Positions 1 through 13,197 of a DNA stretch of 64,000 bases are shown in pieces. The notes beneath the pieces are model-generated. The model ran no database searches and was not told the origin of the DNA. It saw only the letters and a list, made by a program, of their open reading frames with translations. The DNA comes from Sphaerulina vaccinii (lineage: Eukaryota > Ascomycota > Dothideomycetes > Mycosphaerellales > Mycosphaerellaceae). Position 1 is the first letter of the stretch, and each line of letters begins with the position of its first letter. The DNA lies in the NCBI GenBank assembly GCA_022570795.1, contig JAKUDP010000012.1, forward strand, positions 1 through 64,000, read 5' to 3'. The translations under genes and the position numbers were made by a program.

Positions 1-3000
1 TTTAGCGAAGTACTACTAATATAGGCTATACTTTATATAACTATAATAGTAGTTATAATATCGGACTTTTCTTAGCTTATAATTACTATCTACTAGGAAA
101 CGTTCTAAATTCTAGTTAATTCGAGATAAATGTCTATCTACTAGTAATACTAAGCTATTTTTAGAGCCGGACAATATTTAATTACTTATAATTTGTTTAG
201 ATTTAGCTATAGTATATAGAATAAGAATTAGATAGAAATCTAAGCCTAATCGACGTGTCTAGATCTATTAGTAGATTCTAAAATAGTTAGTAGATACTAA
301 AACTAGCTAGTATTAAAGGCAGTCTAGTATACTTTAAAAAGGTTAAGTAGTAGTACGGCCCAAACAAGCTATAATTGTTATTCTCTATACTACTATATCT
401 CTAGGTATTATAAGTACTTTAAGTCGTCTATTTTGGAACTATTATTTAGCTTATTCAAACTCCTAACCTATAGTATATCTTATAAGTCTAAAGCAGACAA
501 ACAAGCCTAGTAGCCTAGAGTTAGTATAGTACTACTATATCTAGAATATAGTAAAATAGTAGCTAATATAGCTCCTTTGAATTAAGTAAATAGTAAGAGA
601 TACTTTATAAATATAGTAGCGCTAAACTAAATATAATAGTAGGCCTCTAGATTAGTACTATATCGAGCTAGTCTTAGGCTATTATAGCTACTAACAAGTT
701 CTATACTTAGTACAAATCGTACTTGAATACTTAGCTATCCTCTATTATAGAGTTCTTTATAGATACTATTATAAATAGCTAGAGTAACTTCGACTAGAAC
801 TATATATAAGTATAGGTCTATATTATTACAAGATAGAACTTAATTATAGTAGTCGAAGAATAGAGGTGTAGTATAGAGTTTATATAGCTAGAAGAGTCTC
901 GCCTAGCTTAGAATAAAATAACTATAGTAGATTTAATAATAGCTTGTCTAGGCTTGTCTATAACAAACTAGAAAGACTAGAGGAATATAGTATATAAAGT
1001 ATTATAAGCCTTATAGTAAGACTTGATATATAGATTACCTAGTATATAGTATACCTCCTCGACATATTAATACTCGCAACTCTAATAATTATAAGCCTCT
1101 ATATTATAGTCCGAAACTTATATAAGATAGGCCCCTATTACCTACTATTGCTACTACTAGTTCTATAGGCATTCAAAGACATCGTAACTCGTTAAGACGT
1201 CTAGCTAGAGGTAACGAGCTTAGTACTTTACTAGAAGAAAGTATAAATAGTACTAGTTAAGACTCTTCTAATACTAATAAGAATTAGTCTACCTAGTATA
1301 ATACTTTATAAACTAAAGAGTCTACTAATAATTAGACTAGTATTATAGTAGGTAGCGTCGATTACAATCTGCGCAATATAATACTCAAGTATTAGTATAG
1401 TAGAATTAACCTAACTCCTATTAGCCGAGTCTAGTACTACTAGTAGTAATAATAATAAACTCTATAAATAGGATAGCGATATAGCAACTAACTAAAATAT
1501 ATCTCTAGATAGTCTAGATAGAATAGAGAGTGTCTATAAGCTCTATCCGAGCCTTGCCGAGGCTCTATACTTTAATAGCAAATCTTACTTAGCTAAAGTT
1601 AGAGCTAAGACTTTAGATAGAATTATATCTTAGTATTATTAGGCTAGATATTAGTATAAACTATCGACTATATAGATATATATATATATATATATATACT
1701 AGCTTTATATTATACTAGTAAATAGAATACTCTATATATTCTAGTACTTTTTAATCTATAGAATACTATTCTTACTAACCTCGATAATAGAGGTAATAAT
1801 TCTCTATTTAATATAATAAAATAGAATCTATATCTAAGAGAGGCCCGGCATATTAGATCTAATCCTAGATTTAATAATATATCTAAAAGAGTACGTCTAT
1901 CTAGAATTGCAGATTAGCTTTGTAGCCTAGCTATAGTAAGCCGACTACCTCGAATAGTACCTAATCTACTAGAAGATATTAACTAGGGCCTTAGGTTAAT
2001 AATAGTAGAACAACTAGGTATACGCAACTAGAGTTATAGTTAGCAAGCCTTACCTTAGTAGCTAGTAGGTACGTTGCTAGGATTTAGGCATATTAGGTCT
2101 AGCGCTATTAGCTTTCTTATATCAAACAATTTAGTATACTTCGTCGATAGAGGCTAGGACGAAAGCTAGTTAGATAAAATAATAGGCTAGTACAAGTAGG
2201 AATATAGATATTAATTTATTATAGAATTCGAGTATAATAATAATAATATTAGTAGTTTCCTATTAATAAAGTCTAGCTACTTTAGATATAGAACTTTTAA
2301 TAACTTCAAGTACTTAAATAGCTATACTAGTCTAATAGATCAAGTACTAGAAATTAAAGTATAGCTATATATATTCCTCCAAAATCGGCTACTTAGGTAG
2401 ATATCTATTAGAAGAGTAGTTTTAGTATACTAGAAGCCGTCTATACGAAGTAATACCCGATTATAATAATATAGCCTAATTTTACTAATTTTAGTATTCT
2501 TTAATAATTCTAATTAGTATTAGCTTTCCTTTTTAGCTTTCAAAACGCGCTTTAGCTCTAAAATAATCTAGGAGTATATCGACTAGTAGATCTAGAACGT
2601 AGGCTAAAGTAACTATAAAAGCTTCTAGAATTACTACTTAGAATTATAGAGAACTACTCTAGTACGAACTAATAGAGCTATACTAATACTAGAATAAGAG
2701 AGGTATAGTAGAATATTAAGTAAGTAACTAGCTAATAGTAGCTATAGACTAGTCGCCTAGAATATAGTAGCTATATAGTCTAAACTTCAACTACTCTAGT
2801 AGTAGCTAGAAGCCTATAATATATAAATTAACTAATTAATAAGTAGCCTCTAGAAATTGTAAAATATAACTCGTATTACTAGATTGCTACTAAGTAGCTA
2901 CTAACTAATATTAGCCTAATAGTAGATAGAGCTATAGCTAGTACTATATAGGCTCTAGTACCCTATAGGTATAAAGAGCAAGTAGCTAGTACTATATAGT

Positions 3001-5099
3001 TTCCGATCTCAATTAGTAGCCCAACTAGTAGCAAAAGTACTATATATATAGGCCAGAATGTCCTATAGGTCAATAAGAGAAATAGTACTATATATATTAC
3101 TTTTCTAAATACTAGACTTAACTAGTTCGAGATAGAGAATAGATAGCCTATAAGGCCTCTAGATACGACTACAACTCTAGAGTAATAGTATAGTACTATT
3201 ATATCTAGAATAATAGAGTACTATAACTAGTATTTCCTTAATAGTAAGTTGGACCTCGATCTATAGCTACTACTCGTATAGCTCGAAAGACGCCTTAATA
3301 AAATAATACTATAGGGCCAAAAAAGAAGGTTTAAGACTATTCGACTAGTAGAAGTATATAAAGTATATATCTAGATAGGAGATTAGATACTCGAGTAGGT
3401 ACCTCTAGTATCGATAATCGAAGAAAGAGAATACTCTATATACTATAGTATATAGAATAATTGCGAGTATATACCTACAAAGCTAGAATATAGCTATATA
3501 TTCTACTCTAATTATATAGCTAACCTAAACTCTCTAAGATATCTACTTTGCTATAGGCCAATTATAAGTTTGTATATTACTAGGTAGGTCTCTAGTAGAT
3601 AACCTAAATAATTAAACAAACTTTCTAGAAATTAGATAGTGCTCTAACTAAATAGAGGTAGTCGGGCTAGTCGAGTATATCGAGTTACAAGGCGCTTAAA
3701 TAGAGAGTAGTACTTATAGCAAACCTAGTCGAGAGGAATAGCAAATATATAAAAAGAGCTAAAAAGAGTAGTTAGAATTACAAAGTTTTCTATACTAGAA
3801 TATTAGACCTTATATCGAGAATAAATAATATAGTAAGTATATTACTTTCTACTAAGAACTTAGAGAAAAGAGTAGAGGTACTTCTCTAGAGAATATACTA
3901 TATAAGTAATTCTAATATAAAAGAGACAATTACTAAAACTATTGCTCTATATAACTAAAGTAAAAGTAATATAGCTATACTAAGCTACTATAATACTAAC
4001 CTTTTAGTAGTAGGAAGAAGTAGATAGCTCTTAGACAAGTTCTATACTTAGCTAGTCTATCTAAGATACTAGAATTATTATTATAAAAGTACTCTAATAT
4101 AACGAGTTCTAGCTTCTTAGTATATATTATATTCTTAGAGGTAGATTCGATATAAAGTATAGTTACTATATATAGATAGAACTATATAATATTCGTCTCG
4201 CAATATACTCTATATAGAAGACGCTTTATTTAATATAGATATAGAATTATACTTGTTTTATAGAAGTTGTATTTTTCTTATAATACCTAGTTAACTATAG
4301 TAGTAATCTTGTCTTTTCTTTATCTCTTTCTTTGTCTCTTTTAGATTCTATACTTTGTCTATATTCTAGTAGCCTTATTATAATATTCGATATTTGTAGG
4401 TATATTAGTAGCCTTCTATCTTCTTCTATTTCTTTTTCTTTATAGATATAATATATAGTTAATAATATTAGTTACTTACTACTAATATCTATCCTAGTAT
4501 TACGAGCTACCTAGTATAGCGAGCTATAGAAATAGTTCGCATCTTATAAGTTTATATATTCTAAGTAAAATATAATATATAATATATAGTACTATACTTT
4601 AGGCGCTTCGGTACCTCTAAGCAAAAATCTAATTAGAAATATAGAATATTAATCGATCGGTTATTTTTAGTATATATACTACTAACTACTTTTCTTACAA
4701 TTTACCTCTACTAAATCGTATTACCTAAGCTAGAGTTCTATCTCGGTAGGTTAATTAAATCTAGCTATAGAAGATATATATATTCTAAAGTTATATAGCC
4801 TATTAAAGTATATTATTATAGGTTCCGAGATATTCTCTAGTAGAAAAGAGATAATTCTAGTTTAGGTAAAATTCTAGTATAAGTAGATAAGCTTAGATAA
4901 TAAAGTTATTAGAAGTAATTATTCTTAATACTACTTTTAATCTAGATAGATAGATTATTATACTTAGATATAAGTCGTAGCGTTCTTCTCGATATCTCTA
5001 CGACTATATAATTATTATTCGATAGTACAAGTTCTATTATTAGGTATTTTTTAGAGTCTCTACTATTCCTATTTATTATACTTACTTATTCTTTCTTTT
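1..5099. other. Unrecognised RIP-decayed sequence
   Basis: No gene or element could be named here. TpG and CpA are nearly absent throughout. A stretch at about 1836-2230 on the plus strand stays in one frame with few TAG/TAA stops, and its amino-acid composition looks coding. At about 2600-2850 a plus frame gives a Leu/Gln-rich, coiled-coil-like segment. Positions 1677-1698 are a short (TA)n run. About 4250-4440 is pyrimidine-rich on the plus strand and looks non-coding. Two similar blocks, each a GTACTATATA motif followed by CCTATAGG, occur near 2940-2970 and 3040-3070. Because RIP removes TGA codons everywhere, a frame lacking TGA is weak evidence of coding, so no product is assigned. Confidence 0.4.
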
Positions 5100-6590
5100 T
5101 ATTACTTTAACCTAGTCCTTCTAGTAAAGCAAAAATAGACTATATAAGCTAGGTACTTACTAAAAATACTTATAATAGTAATAGCTAATCTTTCTATACT
5201 TAGTCTAACTATAGTTATATTTCTCGTACTATCCTCTAGTATTATATATATAGACGCCTATTAATCGAAAAGAAGGCCTAGAGCTAATAGTACCTCGATC
5301 TATAAGAAGAAAGAGCCTTTATTAACTTCTTTATATATTAAGATACTTTTAGTTATTCTATATATATAAAGTATATAGATTCGATAGTATTTAGCTTTAC
5401 TAAAAGATAGCTATCTATATAATAGCCGAGCAAGCCTCTAAGTAAAAACTAGCTATAGCTATTCTATAGATACTATCTAGAACTTAAAGTAAAAATTACT
5501 AGTATACTCGACTAGAATAGATTTAATATCTATAATAAGGTTATATAGTAGTTTAATATAATTATAAAAATACTAGACGATCTAGTTGTTTTTTAAAAGA
5601 ATATATATAATATAGACGAAACTAGTATTATACTCTATAAGCTAAACTTAGTTAAGGTTCTAGTTAGTAAAAATAATTAATATAGCTATAGGGGTACGTA
5701 TATAAAACAGACTATAATTACTATAGTTAAGTATATTAGTAGAAATAGTAGGTATCTAAATTCTATAATTATCTAGCCTACTTCGACTTATCGATTAAAT
5801 TAGAGTATATACTCTACTCTAGAATAGTACTATATATTCTCTAATAGTAGATATACTAATATATATCTAAGTTTTATAGTAGCTAAAGCTTGTATTTAAC
5901 TCTCAAACTAAGAAATATATAATATAGAAGCTAAAAATCTTAATCTATAATAGCTTTATAATATACGAAACTCTCGAAGTTTTAGAGTTCTATTTCGAGA
6001 ATAATATTATACTATACTACCTTCTATCTTATTTATTCTATAAGCTCTAGTTTTATAATATTTTAGTATTCGGTCCTCTAAAATTAGTATACTAGAATTA
6101 GATAGAGCGTCTAGAGTATAGAGAAGTAGAAACAATTAGAAAATAGTACTTTACCTCCTTATATAGCTCTATAAGAAAGTACGCTCTAATACTAAGAAAT
6201 ATATATACTAGATAGAGCAAGGCTAGCCTTTTTCTATTTAATATAACTAAAGTAATTCAAATTATACTATAACCTCTAGTAGATATAACTATATAGAAAT
6301 ATTATATAGATTCGCCTATCTAAGATAGTATTCTATATATACTAATTATACTAGTATTCTTAGAAGCTATCGCTTCTCTATAGATATTAATCTAGTACTA
6401 GAGCTAAATATTATATAAAGTATATAGAAAGAGTATAGAAGCGAGAGGTAGGCTACCGGTATATAAGATAGTAGTATTATAGAGTCTAGAGTAGTAGCTA
6501 TATAGTATATTAATATCTAGATAGAAAAGAGCTAAATAATACCTAAATTGTATAAAGCGCTAGTAGTACGAATATAGTAGTAACAAGTAA
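5100..6590 (+). pseudogene. pogo/Fot1-type DDE transposase, RIP-decayed
   Basis: Fossil transposase of a fungal pogo/Fot1 (Tc1-mariner superfamily) DNA transposon, which would cut and paste the element at TA sites. One plus frame runs from about 5129 to 5880. It contains a family-like N-terminal region ending in YYLELKVKITS, then the first catalytic motif NIYNIDET (Asp at 5615-5617). After it comes SYRGTYIKQTIIT, followed by the region leading to ISRNSRYLNS. A frame change near 5880-5940 leads to LIYNSFIIYETLEVLEF, which corresponds to the second catalytic block of the family. Its Asp codon is now AAT (Asn) at 5949-5951. Next come VFGPLK and, near 6190-6240, SKASLFLFNITKV, the usual C-terminal SGW..AGLFPFNP..V region. 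Internal TAG/TAA stops and the frame shift make it non-functional. I could not find the terminal inverted repeats. Family recognition is by memory of its conserved blocks and is strong. Confidence 0.82.
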
Positions 6591-8780
6591 AGAATATTTT
6601 ATATATTATATATAGACGTACTAGCTTAGAGTTAGTCGAGATTCGCTTTTGCTTCTAGAGTTATAGTTATACTTTCTACTACTCTACTATATAATTCTAC
6701 TTTTATTTCTCGAATATTTCTTATATTTTATAGTAAAACTTATTACTAGGTAGACTAGCTCTATACTCCGACTAAACTAATTACTATATATATTTTACTA
6801 TATTATATAGCAATTGTAATAGATAGTATATATACTCTAGAAATATAGATAGTTATTATTTATTTCGAAAAATTTATAAATATATTTCTAATAAGCTACT
6901 TTAATATATACTTTTTAATCTATAGCTACTATATCTCTATTATCTAGCTTATTAAAATCTATAAACTAGTAACAACTTTATATATTTCTAAAATACTTAT
7001 TATTCTTCTAATTTAATTCTCTACTTATATAAAAGTCTATTTTCTATATAATTCTTAAAGTACTAAAACGTCTAATTACTCTCTATATAAAGAGAAGAGG
7101 TAGTAGTAGAATAGGTAAGTCCTACTACTAAGAATGCCCGGCCTACTATAGAAATATATATAGCTAACAAATTTAGGCCTCTACCTAGATAGAAACCTAT
7201 ACTCGGGTATCTAAGCTACCTTTACCTAGTATTTTAGTCTCGATACTAATAGTAATAGAATTATACTTAATAGGTCTATAGTCGGTTTAGTTAAGTTGAA
7301 GGTTCTACTATATAAGATACTACTTTACTAAATATAGAAGTTAGAGAAATAGACCGAAATTAACTTTATATAATTAAACCTTCTCTCTTTCTTATAGATC
7401 TAGTATAAGCGAGAGTAGGCTAATTGAAGTATTAGTAATTTATACTACTATAAAGTATATTTGTACTATAAGGACTTATATACTATTTCTAGTAGAAGGT
7501 AGTATACTTCGTAGTTCTATATAGACTCGAAGGTACTATTACTTTTATAAGCTATAGTCTTTTCTATAAGCTTACTAATATCTTCTAGAGCTAGAACTAT
7601 ATCTTCTATAGTACGATTATAAAAAAAAGTTTTTTTATATTATTACTACTAATTACTTCTTTTACTACTAGTATATTATAAGTAAAAGGTAGAATAGTAA
7701 TATTTCGAGTAATACTCTTAAAAGGCTTAATAAGCTTTTATATAGCTTTTAGAAGTTTAAATAGAATATTTATATCTCCTACTATATATATAATCGGGCA
7801 GAGGCTCTATTAATATTTGCTAGACTACTTTAAAAAAACTACTAGAGTACTTGCTCTACTTGCTACTACTAGATTGTCTACTTCTATAACTAATACTCTT
7901 CTTATTCTTACTATAAAACTATTTCGAGCTAGATATTAAAAATAGGCGACTAAGAATAGATATATTCGAAAGTAGTAGAAGTATAGAGAATAATTAAAGT
8001 ATATAGGAAGTATTATCGATATTTTCGAAATTAGTATTCTTACTTTGAACTCTAATAATAGCTACTAGAGTAGTAGGCTTGCTAATATAGAGTCGTTTAG
8101 ATATAGTCGCTATAGTATTAGTATCTATTTCTATAAGTAGGCACGTCTACTTATAGCTTTATATAACTAGTCTAGATATAGCTCTATTAGTACTATTAAC
8201 CTAACTAGCTATATTAATATACTATAGTATAGACTAGTAGTAGTTAGTAATAAGAAATAGATATTAACTTAGTAAGTATCGAGAATATTAGTAAACAAAG
8301 TCGAAACTCTTAAAGAGAGTCTAGAAAGTAGATATTAGTCCGACGGCTTCTCTAAGCTTAATTCGTAGAGACCTTCTATATCTTAAAATAGAATATATAC
8401 TATATATAGTATACTATTATCCGGAACTTTACTAGCTAAAAAAAATTATATATTTATAATAATTATAATCTCTACTTACTAGTATTAGTTTGCTAGCGCT
8501 AGTATTATTAGTATTTCGTAGACCTAGGAGTAACTAGCTATAAGCGCTAGCTTTTCTCTACTTTAAGGTTGTTAGTCTAGCTTATATAGACGAGTTAGTA
8601 GCCTATATATATAGTAGAATCTAGTTCTCGAGGGCGAGCTTATCTTTCTAGAGTACTACTTTTCTATCTACTAAAAATAATTTATATTTTACTATAGGAA
8701 GTATCTACTTTGAAATATTATTAGCTAGCTCTACTTCTTTATTAGTTAGCCTAGATTTCTTCGACGGGCTCTATACTATT
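6591..8780. other. Unrecognised RIP-decayed stretch
   Basis: No named gene. On the plus strand about 8450-8530 encodes a hydrophobic run ending in basic residues (LLALVLLVFRRPRSN), as in a single-pass membrane anchor. It is preceded by Ser-rich frames and could be the remnant of a membrane protein. A second hydrophobic plus-strand stretch lies around 7200-7270. Both are weak, because decayed AT-rich DNA readily encodes Leu/Ile-rich peptides. Confidence 0.25.
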
Positions 8781-9530
8781 AGTAGTAAAGTTATAGGCGC
8801 GTAGGTAGAAAGTAGTATACAAGTCCTTACTAGAGGTACTACTAGATTAATTAAGCTATATTCTAATAATAGTCTCGTCGAGAAAGCTCTATACTCTAAT
8901 TCTAAAAATATCTATCTAAGTATTCGAAATCTATAGTATAAGTATACTATATACTAGAGGCTACTATAATATTCCTAGCTCTTATATCTATACTCTAATA
9001 GTATACTCGAAAAATTAGTACTACTATACCTCTAAAATAGCTATTTATATAAGTTTCTATAAGATCTACTAGTCTCGTCTATCTACTAGCTAGTATTTGC
9101 TACTAATATAGCCGAGAGCCTTTATATCCTCTATTATATAGGTATAATTTATAGTAATATTAATTTATAGAATTTTCTAATAGATAATAACTACTAACTC
9201 CGAATTATTAACTTTGCTAGCTTAATAATAGATAGTTAACCTAGCTCGGTATTCGAAGAGTTTCGGTACTATCTTCTATAATTAATCGACGACTCTTTAA
9301 TAGTATAGATAGACCTCTTCGCGCTCGGGTCTTTTCTATATAAAATTGTTACTAGCAAAAAGCTATATAAATAGTATAAAAATAAAGAAGTAGAGGAACT
9401 ATTCAAGTAAGGCTACTTTCCTTCTACTAAGAGTATACTACTTAGGAAAGTTATATTAAGTTGCTAGTAGAGCAAATATAATTTAGCTAGGTCTATATAT
9501 AAAAAGATTCGAAAAGTATAGCTTTCTACT
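8781..9530 (+). pseudogene. Protein kinase domain fossil (copy 1)
   Basis: Decayed eukaryotic protein kinase. A single plus frame, uninterrupted except by TAG/TAA, runs from about 8790 to 9520. The N-lobe contains QVLTRGTTRLIKLYSNNSLV, a Gly-loop and beta-strand region typical of a fungal accessory kinase family. The alpha-E/catalytic loop reads AESLYILYYIGIIYSNINL then NFLI, where the loop Asp is AAT (Asn) at 9156-9158. The DFG block reads RIINFAS, again with Asp changed to AAC (Asn) at 9210-9212. The C-lobe anchor IDLFALGSFLYKIVT (Asp at 9312) and the following EVEELFK*GYFPST block are well kept. Several stops and both catalytic Asp-to-Asn changes make it dead. It resembles the second kinase fossil near 37.3-38.1 kb and probably belongs to the same expanded family. 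The first codon is uncertain; an ATA at 8793 may be a mutated ATG. Confidence 0.82.
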
Positions 9531-12500
9531 TTATCTAGATAAGTAACTATATAGCTTATACTATATATTTCTAGATATATATTACTATATCTACTATCTA
9601 GCTATACTTCTACTAGCCTTTTCTACTTATTTCTATACTTTAATTAAAAAGCGACTTAAGCTCTCTTTTACTACTTTATATTTCGACAAGTTTAGTAAAA
9701 AAAGCTTTTATTAATATATAAGATATAGTCGTCTCTTTTATAGATAGATTCTATAAGCTTGTTATTTAAGTTAGTACCTATATAGTCTAAACTATATAAC
9801 TCTACTATAGGATATCTTTTAATAAAAATATACTTCGTCTCTCGATATTAGTATTTATAGATATACTCGGTTTGCTTTTTATTATATATTACTACTACTT
9901 TGTTAGTTGCTTTAATTTATTATACTAAGTAAATATCTTACTAAAAAGACGATCTTTACGAAGCCTAGCGTTGCTTTTTAGAGTATCTTATTATATATAA
10001 GAAAGTTATTATCTAGAGTAAGAAATACTATAAGAATATAGAATATTTTATAGTTTAAGCTTATAAGCTCTATATATTAGAAGCTTGTTTATTCTTAGCC
10101 GATAGTAGGTATTCGAGTATATATATTAGTAGCTTATATATATTAGAGCCTAGCTAAGTAAATATTCAAATTCGTAGAGTATAAATATTTTAAAGTATCT
10201 ACTATATTACTTAGTATTATTTAATTTTTAATATAATAGAATATAAAGGAGTCCTTTTAATAGGAGCCTAGAATAAGACAAAAAGCTATATCCAAACTCG
10301 AGTAACTAGACCTCTTACTAGTTTATATACTTCGAGCTAAATATAGCTTACTAACTCTAGATATAATAGGCTAGCTAAGAAGCTAATTAAAGCTTATAGT
10401 AGCCTAGACCTACTTTGCTTACTATTACTAGACTTAGTCTATTATATAACTTGCTATAAGACAAGATAGTAGATTAGGTAATCTTTTATAATATAATAGA
10501 TCGATACTAGTATAGTCCTCTAATTCGACTCCGAACTAGAATATTATTATAACTTAGTATAATAAAGAATAGAAAGAGGAGAAAACTAGTTTTATATATT
10601 ACTATAAGAAGATACTAAAATAGTATAGAATATATATATATACTATTATATAGCTAGAAGTATATCTCTAAAAGTATTAAATAGATAATAGAAGTTTATT
10701 AAATAATCTAGCTTTTTCTAGGCTTATACTAAATCGAGTAAATACTCTATTATAGCTTTAAATTATATAGAATAATATAGTAGGCAATCGCGTATCTACT
10801 AGATCTACGAATAATATATATAGTCTCTAATATTAGTATTAGTAAAAATAAAATATAAGTAAGTAATTAGTTCTTATAAGAAAGAGACCTATTACCTAGA
10901 CTACTACTTTGTCGAGCTAAAAGCTAGAGAAGCTAAAGCGAGTTAACTTTAATAAAATAATAGATTTAAATAAATATATAAGGCTTAGCTCGAGTAGTAG
11001 CAAAAATAGATAGAGTAGTAGTAGAAATAGATAGAGTAATAGAAAGAAAAAAGTTAGAAGTAGATATAGTAGGTAAAGAAAAAGAGTCGGAAGTAGATCG
11101 CGTTCCTAGAGAAAGTACTAGATTAGAAGCAAAGTAAATAGACAAATAGCCCTCTTATAGTAGAAATATTATATTCTACTATAAGCTTTAAATAGTAGTA
11201 TATAGTTTTTAAGATTAATTATTAATTCTACTATACTTTGCTCTAACTCGTATAGAGATACTAGTATAGTTCTTATATATTCGGCTCTACTAATACTATA
11301 AGCTAGTATAGTAGAAAGGAGATATATATTTTTTTAAAAAAAAATATATACTCTATATAGTTTTAAAATAGAATCGAGCTAGGCTTACTACTAGTAGTAC
11401 TAATACTATATAGTTTAAGTATATATAGCTAAAAACGAACGCAATTAACTATCTATTTATATACTAGAATAGTAGAGAGGGGTCCTAATCTTATTTATAT
11501 TCAAACCTATAGATATAATAAAATATCTATATAAAAAGCTAAAAATATAGTAGGCTAACTTCTAGTTCGAGACTACGGCTATTACTATATATCTAAGAAT
11601 AGTAGCGTCGCTAAGCATATTATACTAGATATAAAGGAACTAGAGTACGTACTTAGATACTAACTCGCCTAACTTCGAGCTTTAGTTTATCTCTAGCTTT
11701 ACTACTATTTTAAAGATTAGTAAGAAGTCTAATACTCTCTACTTAGAAGAGGCTATACTCTATATTATTATACTCTTAAATAGTATAATATAGTCGTAGT
11801 ATATTCTATTATATACTACTAATATAATATCGGATAGGAAGGCAGTCCTATAGCTAGTCTTATTTATAATTATATTTACTTATATAATAAAATTCTCAAA
11901 TACAATCGTAGGCTCTATAGTAACTAGTATATAGATTATAGAGCTAAACTTAGCGACGAGAAGGCTATTAATCTTCCTTGTATTCGTTCTTAGAATACTA
12001 CTAAAGTACCTACTACTACTACTATATATACCTAGCTCTGCGATCTCTATACTAGATATAATTCTAATATTATAAAAAATAAATATTATATTCTTATTAA
12101 TACTTATTTTATTAGTTCTATACTCGATAATATCTATAGTTATATAGTTAGTATAGGTATTGAAACTAGCTCTTAGTATTATTATAAAGTACTAAAAGAA
12201 AGTAGATAAAGTCGAGTACCTAGAGGTAGTATAGTATATAAAGCTAAAGTCGTTAGATATATTATCGGCCGAGAATCTAAACTTCCTCGTAATTCTAGAG
12301 CTATATATATAGTTAGAGCTAGGTTAGCTAGGTAGCCTAGTAGAAGTATCGAGAAAAATACTATAACTTATATTAGAGTATATAATTTAGCTATTCTAAT
12401 AAAAAGTAGTATTATAAGCAATTAATATCGATTACTATCTTATCTAAGTAAATATATTTATACTAAAATCTTATATAAACTAATATTCTTTCTTTTTTAA

Positions 12501-12946
12501 TAGAGAATTTTTTAGAAGCTATAATAATATATCTATAATAGACCTCGTACCTATAGAATATATATACCTACTATCTCTATATTACCTAAGCCTACCGAGA
12601 TAGGAGTTCGATACGAGAGTCGTAATCTAGTAGAAGTAATATATAGAAGAGGTAATTAGTAGTATTTATACTAAAAATAATAGGTTAATTAATAGCTTTA
12701 CTTTCTATTTGCGCTTTTAGTTAGAGGTACTAATTAAGTTAAAAAATAGTATTATATATTATATATTTCTATATACTCGCAAAGTATAGACTTATAAAAT
12801 AGAAAGTGCTCTCGTAGCTTGCTATACTAGGTAGCTTATAATATTAGAATAGATATTATATATTCTTACTATTATATAGCTTGATTTACTAAGTAATAGA
12901 TTTAGTATATAATATAAAAGAGAAGTATAGACTATATATCTATTTT
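9531..12946. other. Unrecognised decayed stretch with two coding-like segments
   Basis: No gene could be named. At about 10965-11130 a plus frame is extraordinarily rich in TAG. Read as mutated CAG it gives a Gln/Lys/Glu-rich coiled-coil-like peptide (the intact part reads VKKKSRK then IAFLEKVLD). From about 11650 to 12640 one plus frame stays open apart from scattered TAG/TAA for roughly 330 codons, with long hydrophobic runs at about 11830-11900 and 12080-12130. It could be a degenerate membrane or transposon protein, but I do not recognise it. Confidence 0.3.
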
Positions 12947-13192
12947 TGTCGAAATAGATAATAATATATATACCTACAATATATAGAAAGAGTCTTAATA
13001 TATAATAGAAGTAGAAGTATTAGATAGGAACTAAGTATATTAATTATATTAGTTAGATATAGGTTGCATCTCCTTCTAAGATATAGAGTATTAGATAAGT
13101 TACGTAACCTACTGCCACGTGACGTATATTATATAATCTAACCCCTAAGAGGGTGTCTCTTAGATAGTCTAACTAGACTATACTTTCTAACA
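12947..13192 (-). repeat. Solo Copia LTR with perfect target-site duplication
   Basis: A 246-bp sequence whose reverse complement matches the LTRs of the Copia element at 49.1-54.8 kb along its whole length and has exactly the same size. It starts TG and ends CA (reverse strand TGTTAGAAAG ... TTTCGACA), the canonical LTR ends that are mutated to TA in the full-length copy. It is flanked on both sides by ATTTT (12942-12946 and 13193-13197), a 5-bp target-site duplication. It keeps TpG/CpA-containing stretches such as GCCACGTGACG and GGTTGCATCTCC that are rare in this window. The most likely origin is LTR-LTR recombination that deleted the internal part, leaving a piece too short for efficient RIP. 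Confidence 0.95.
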
Positions 13193-13197
13193 ATTTT

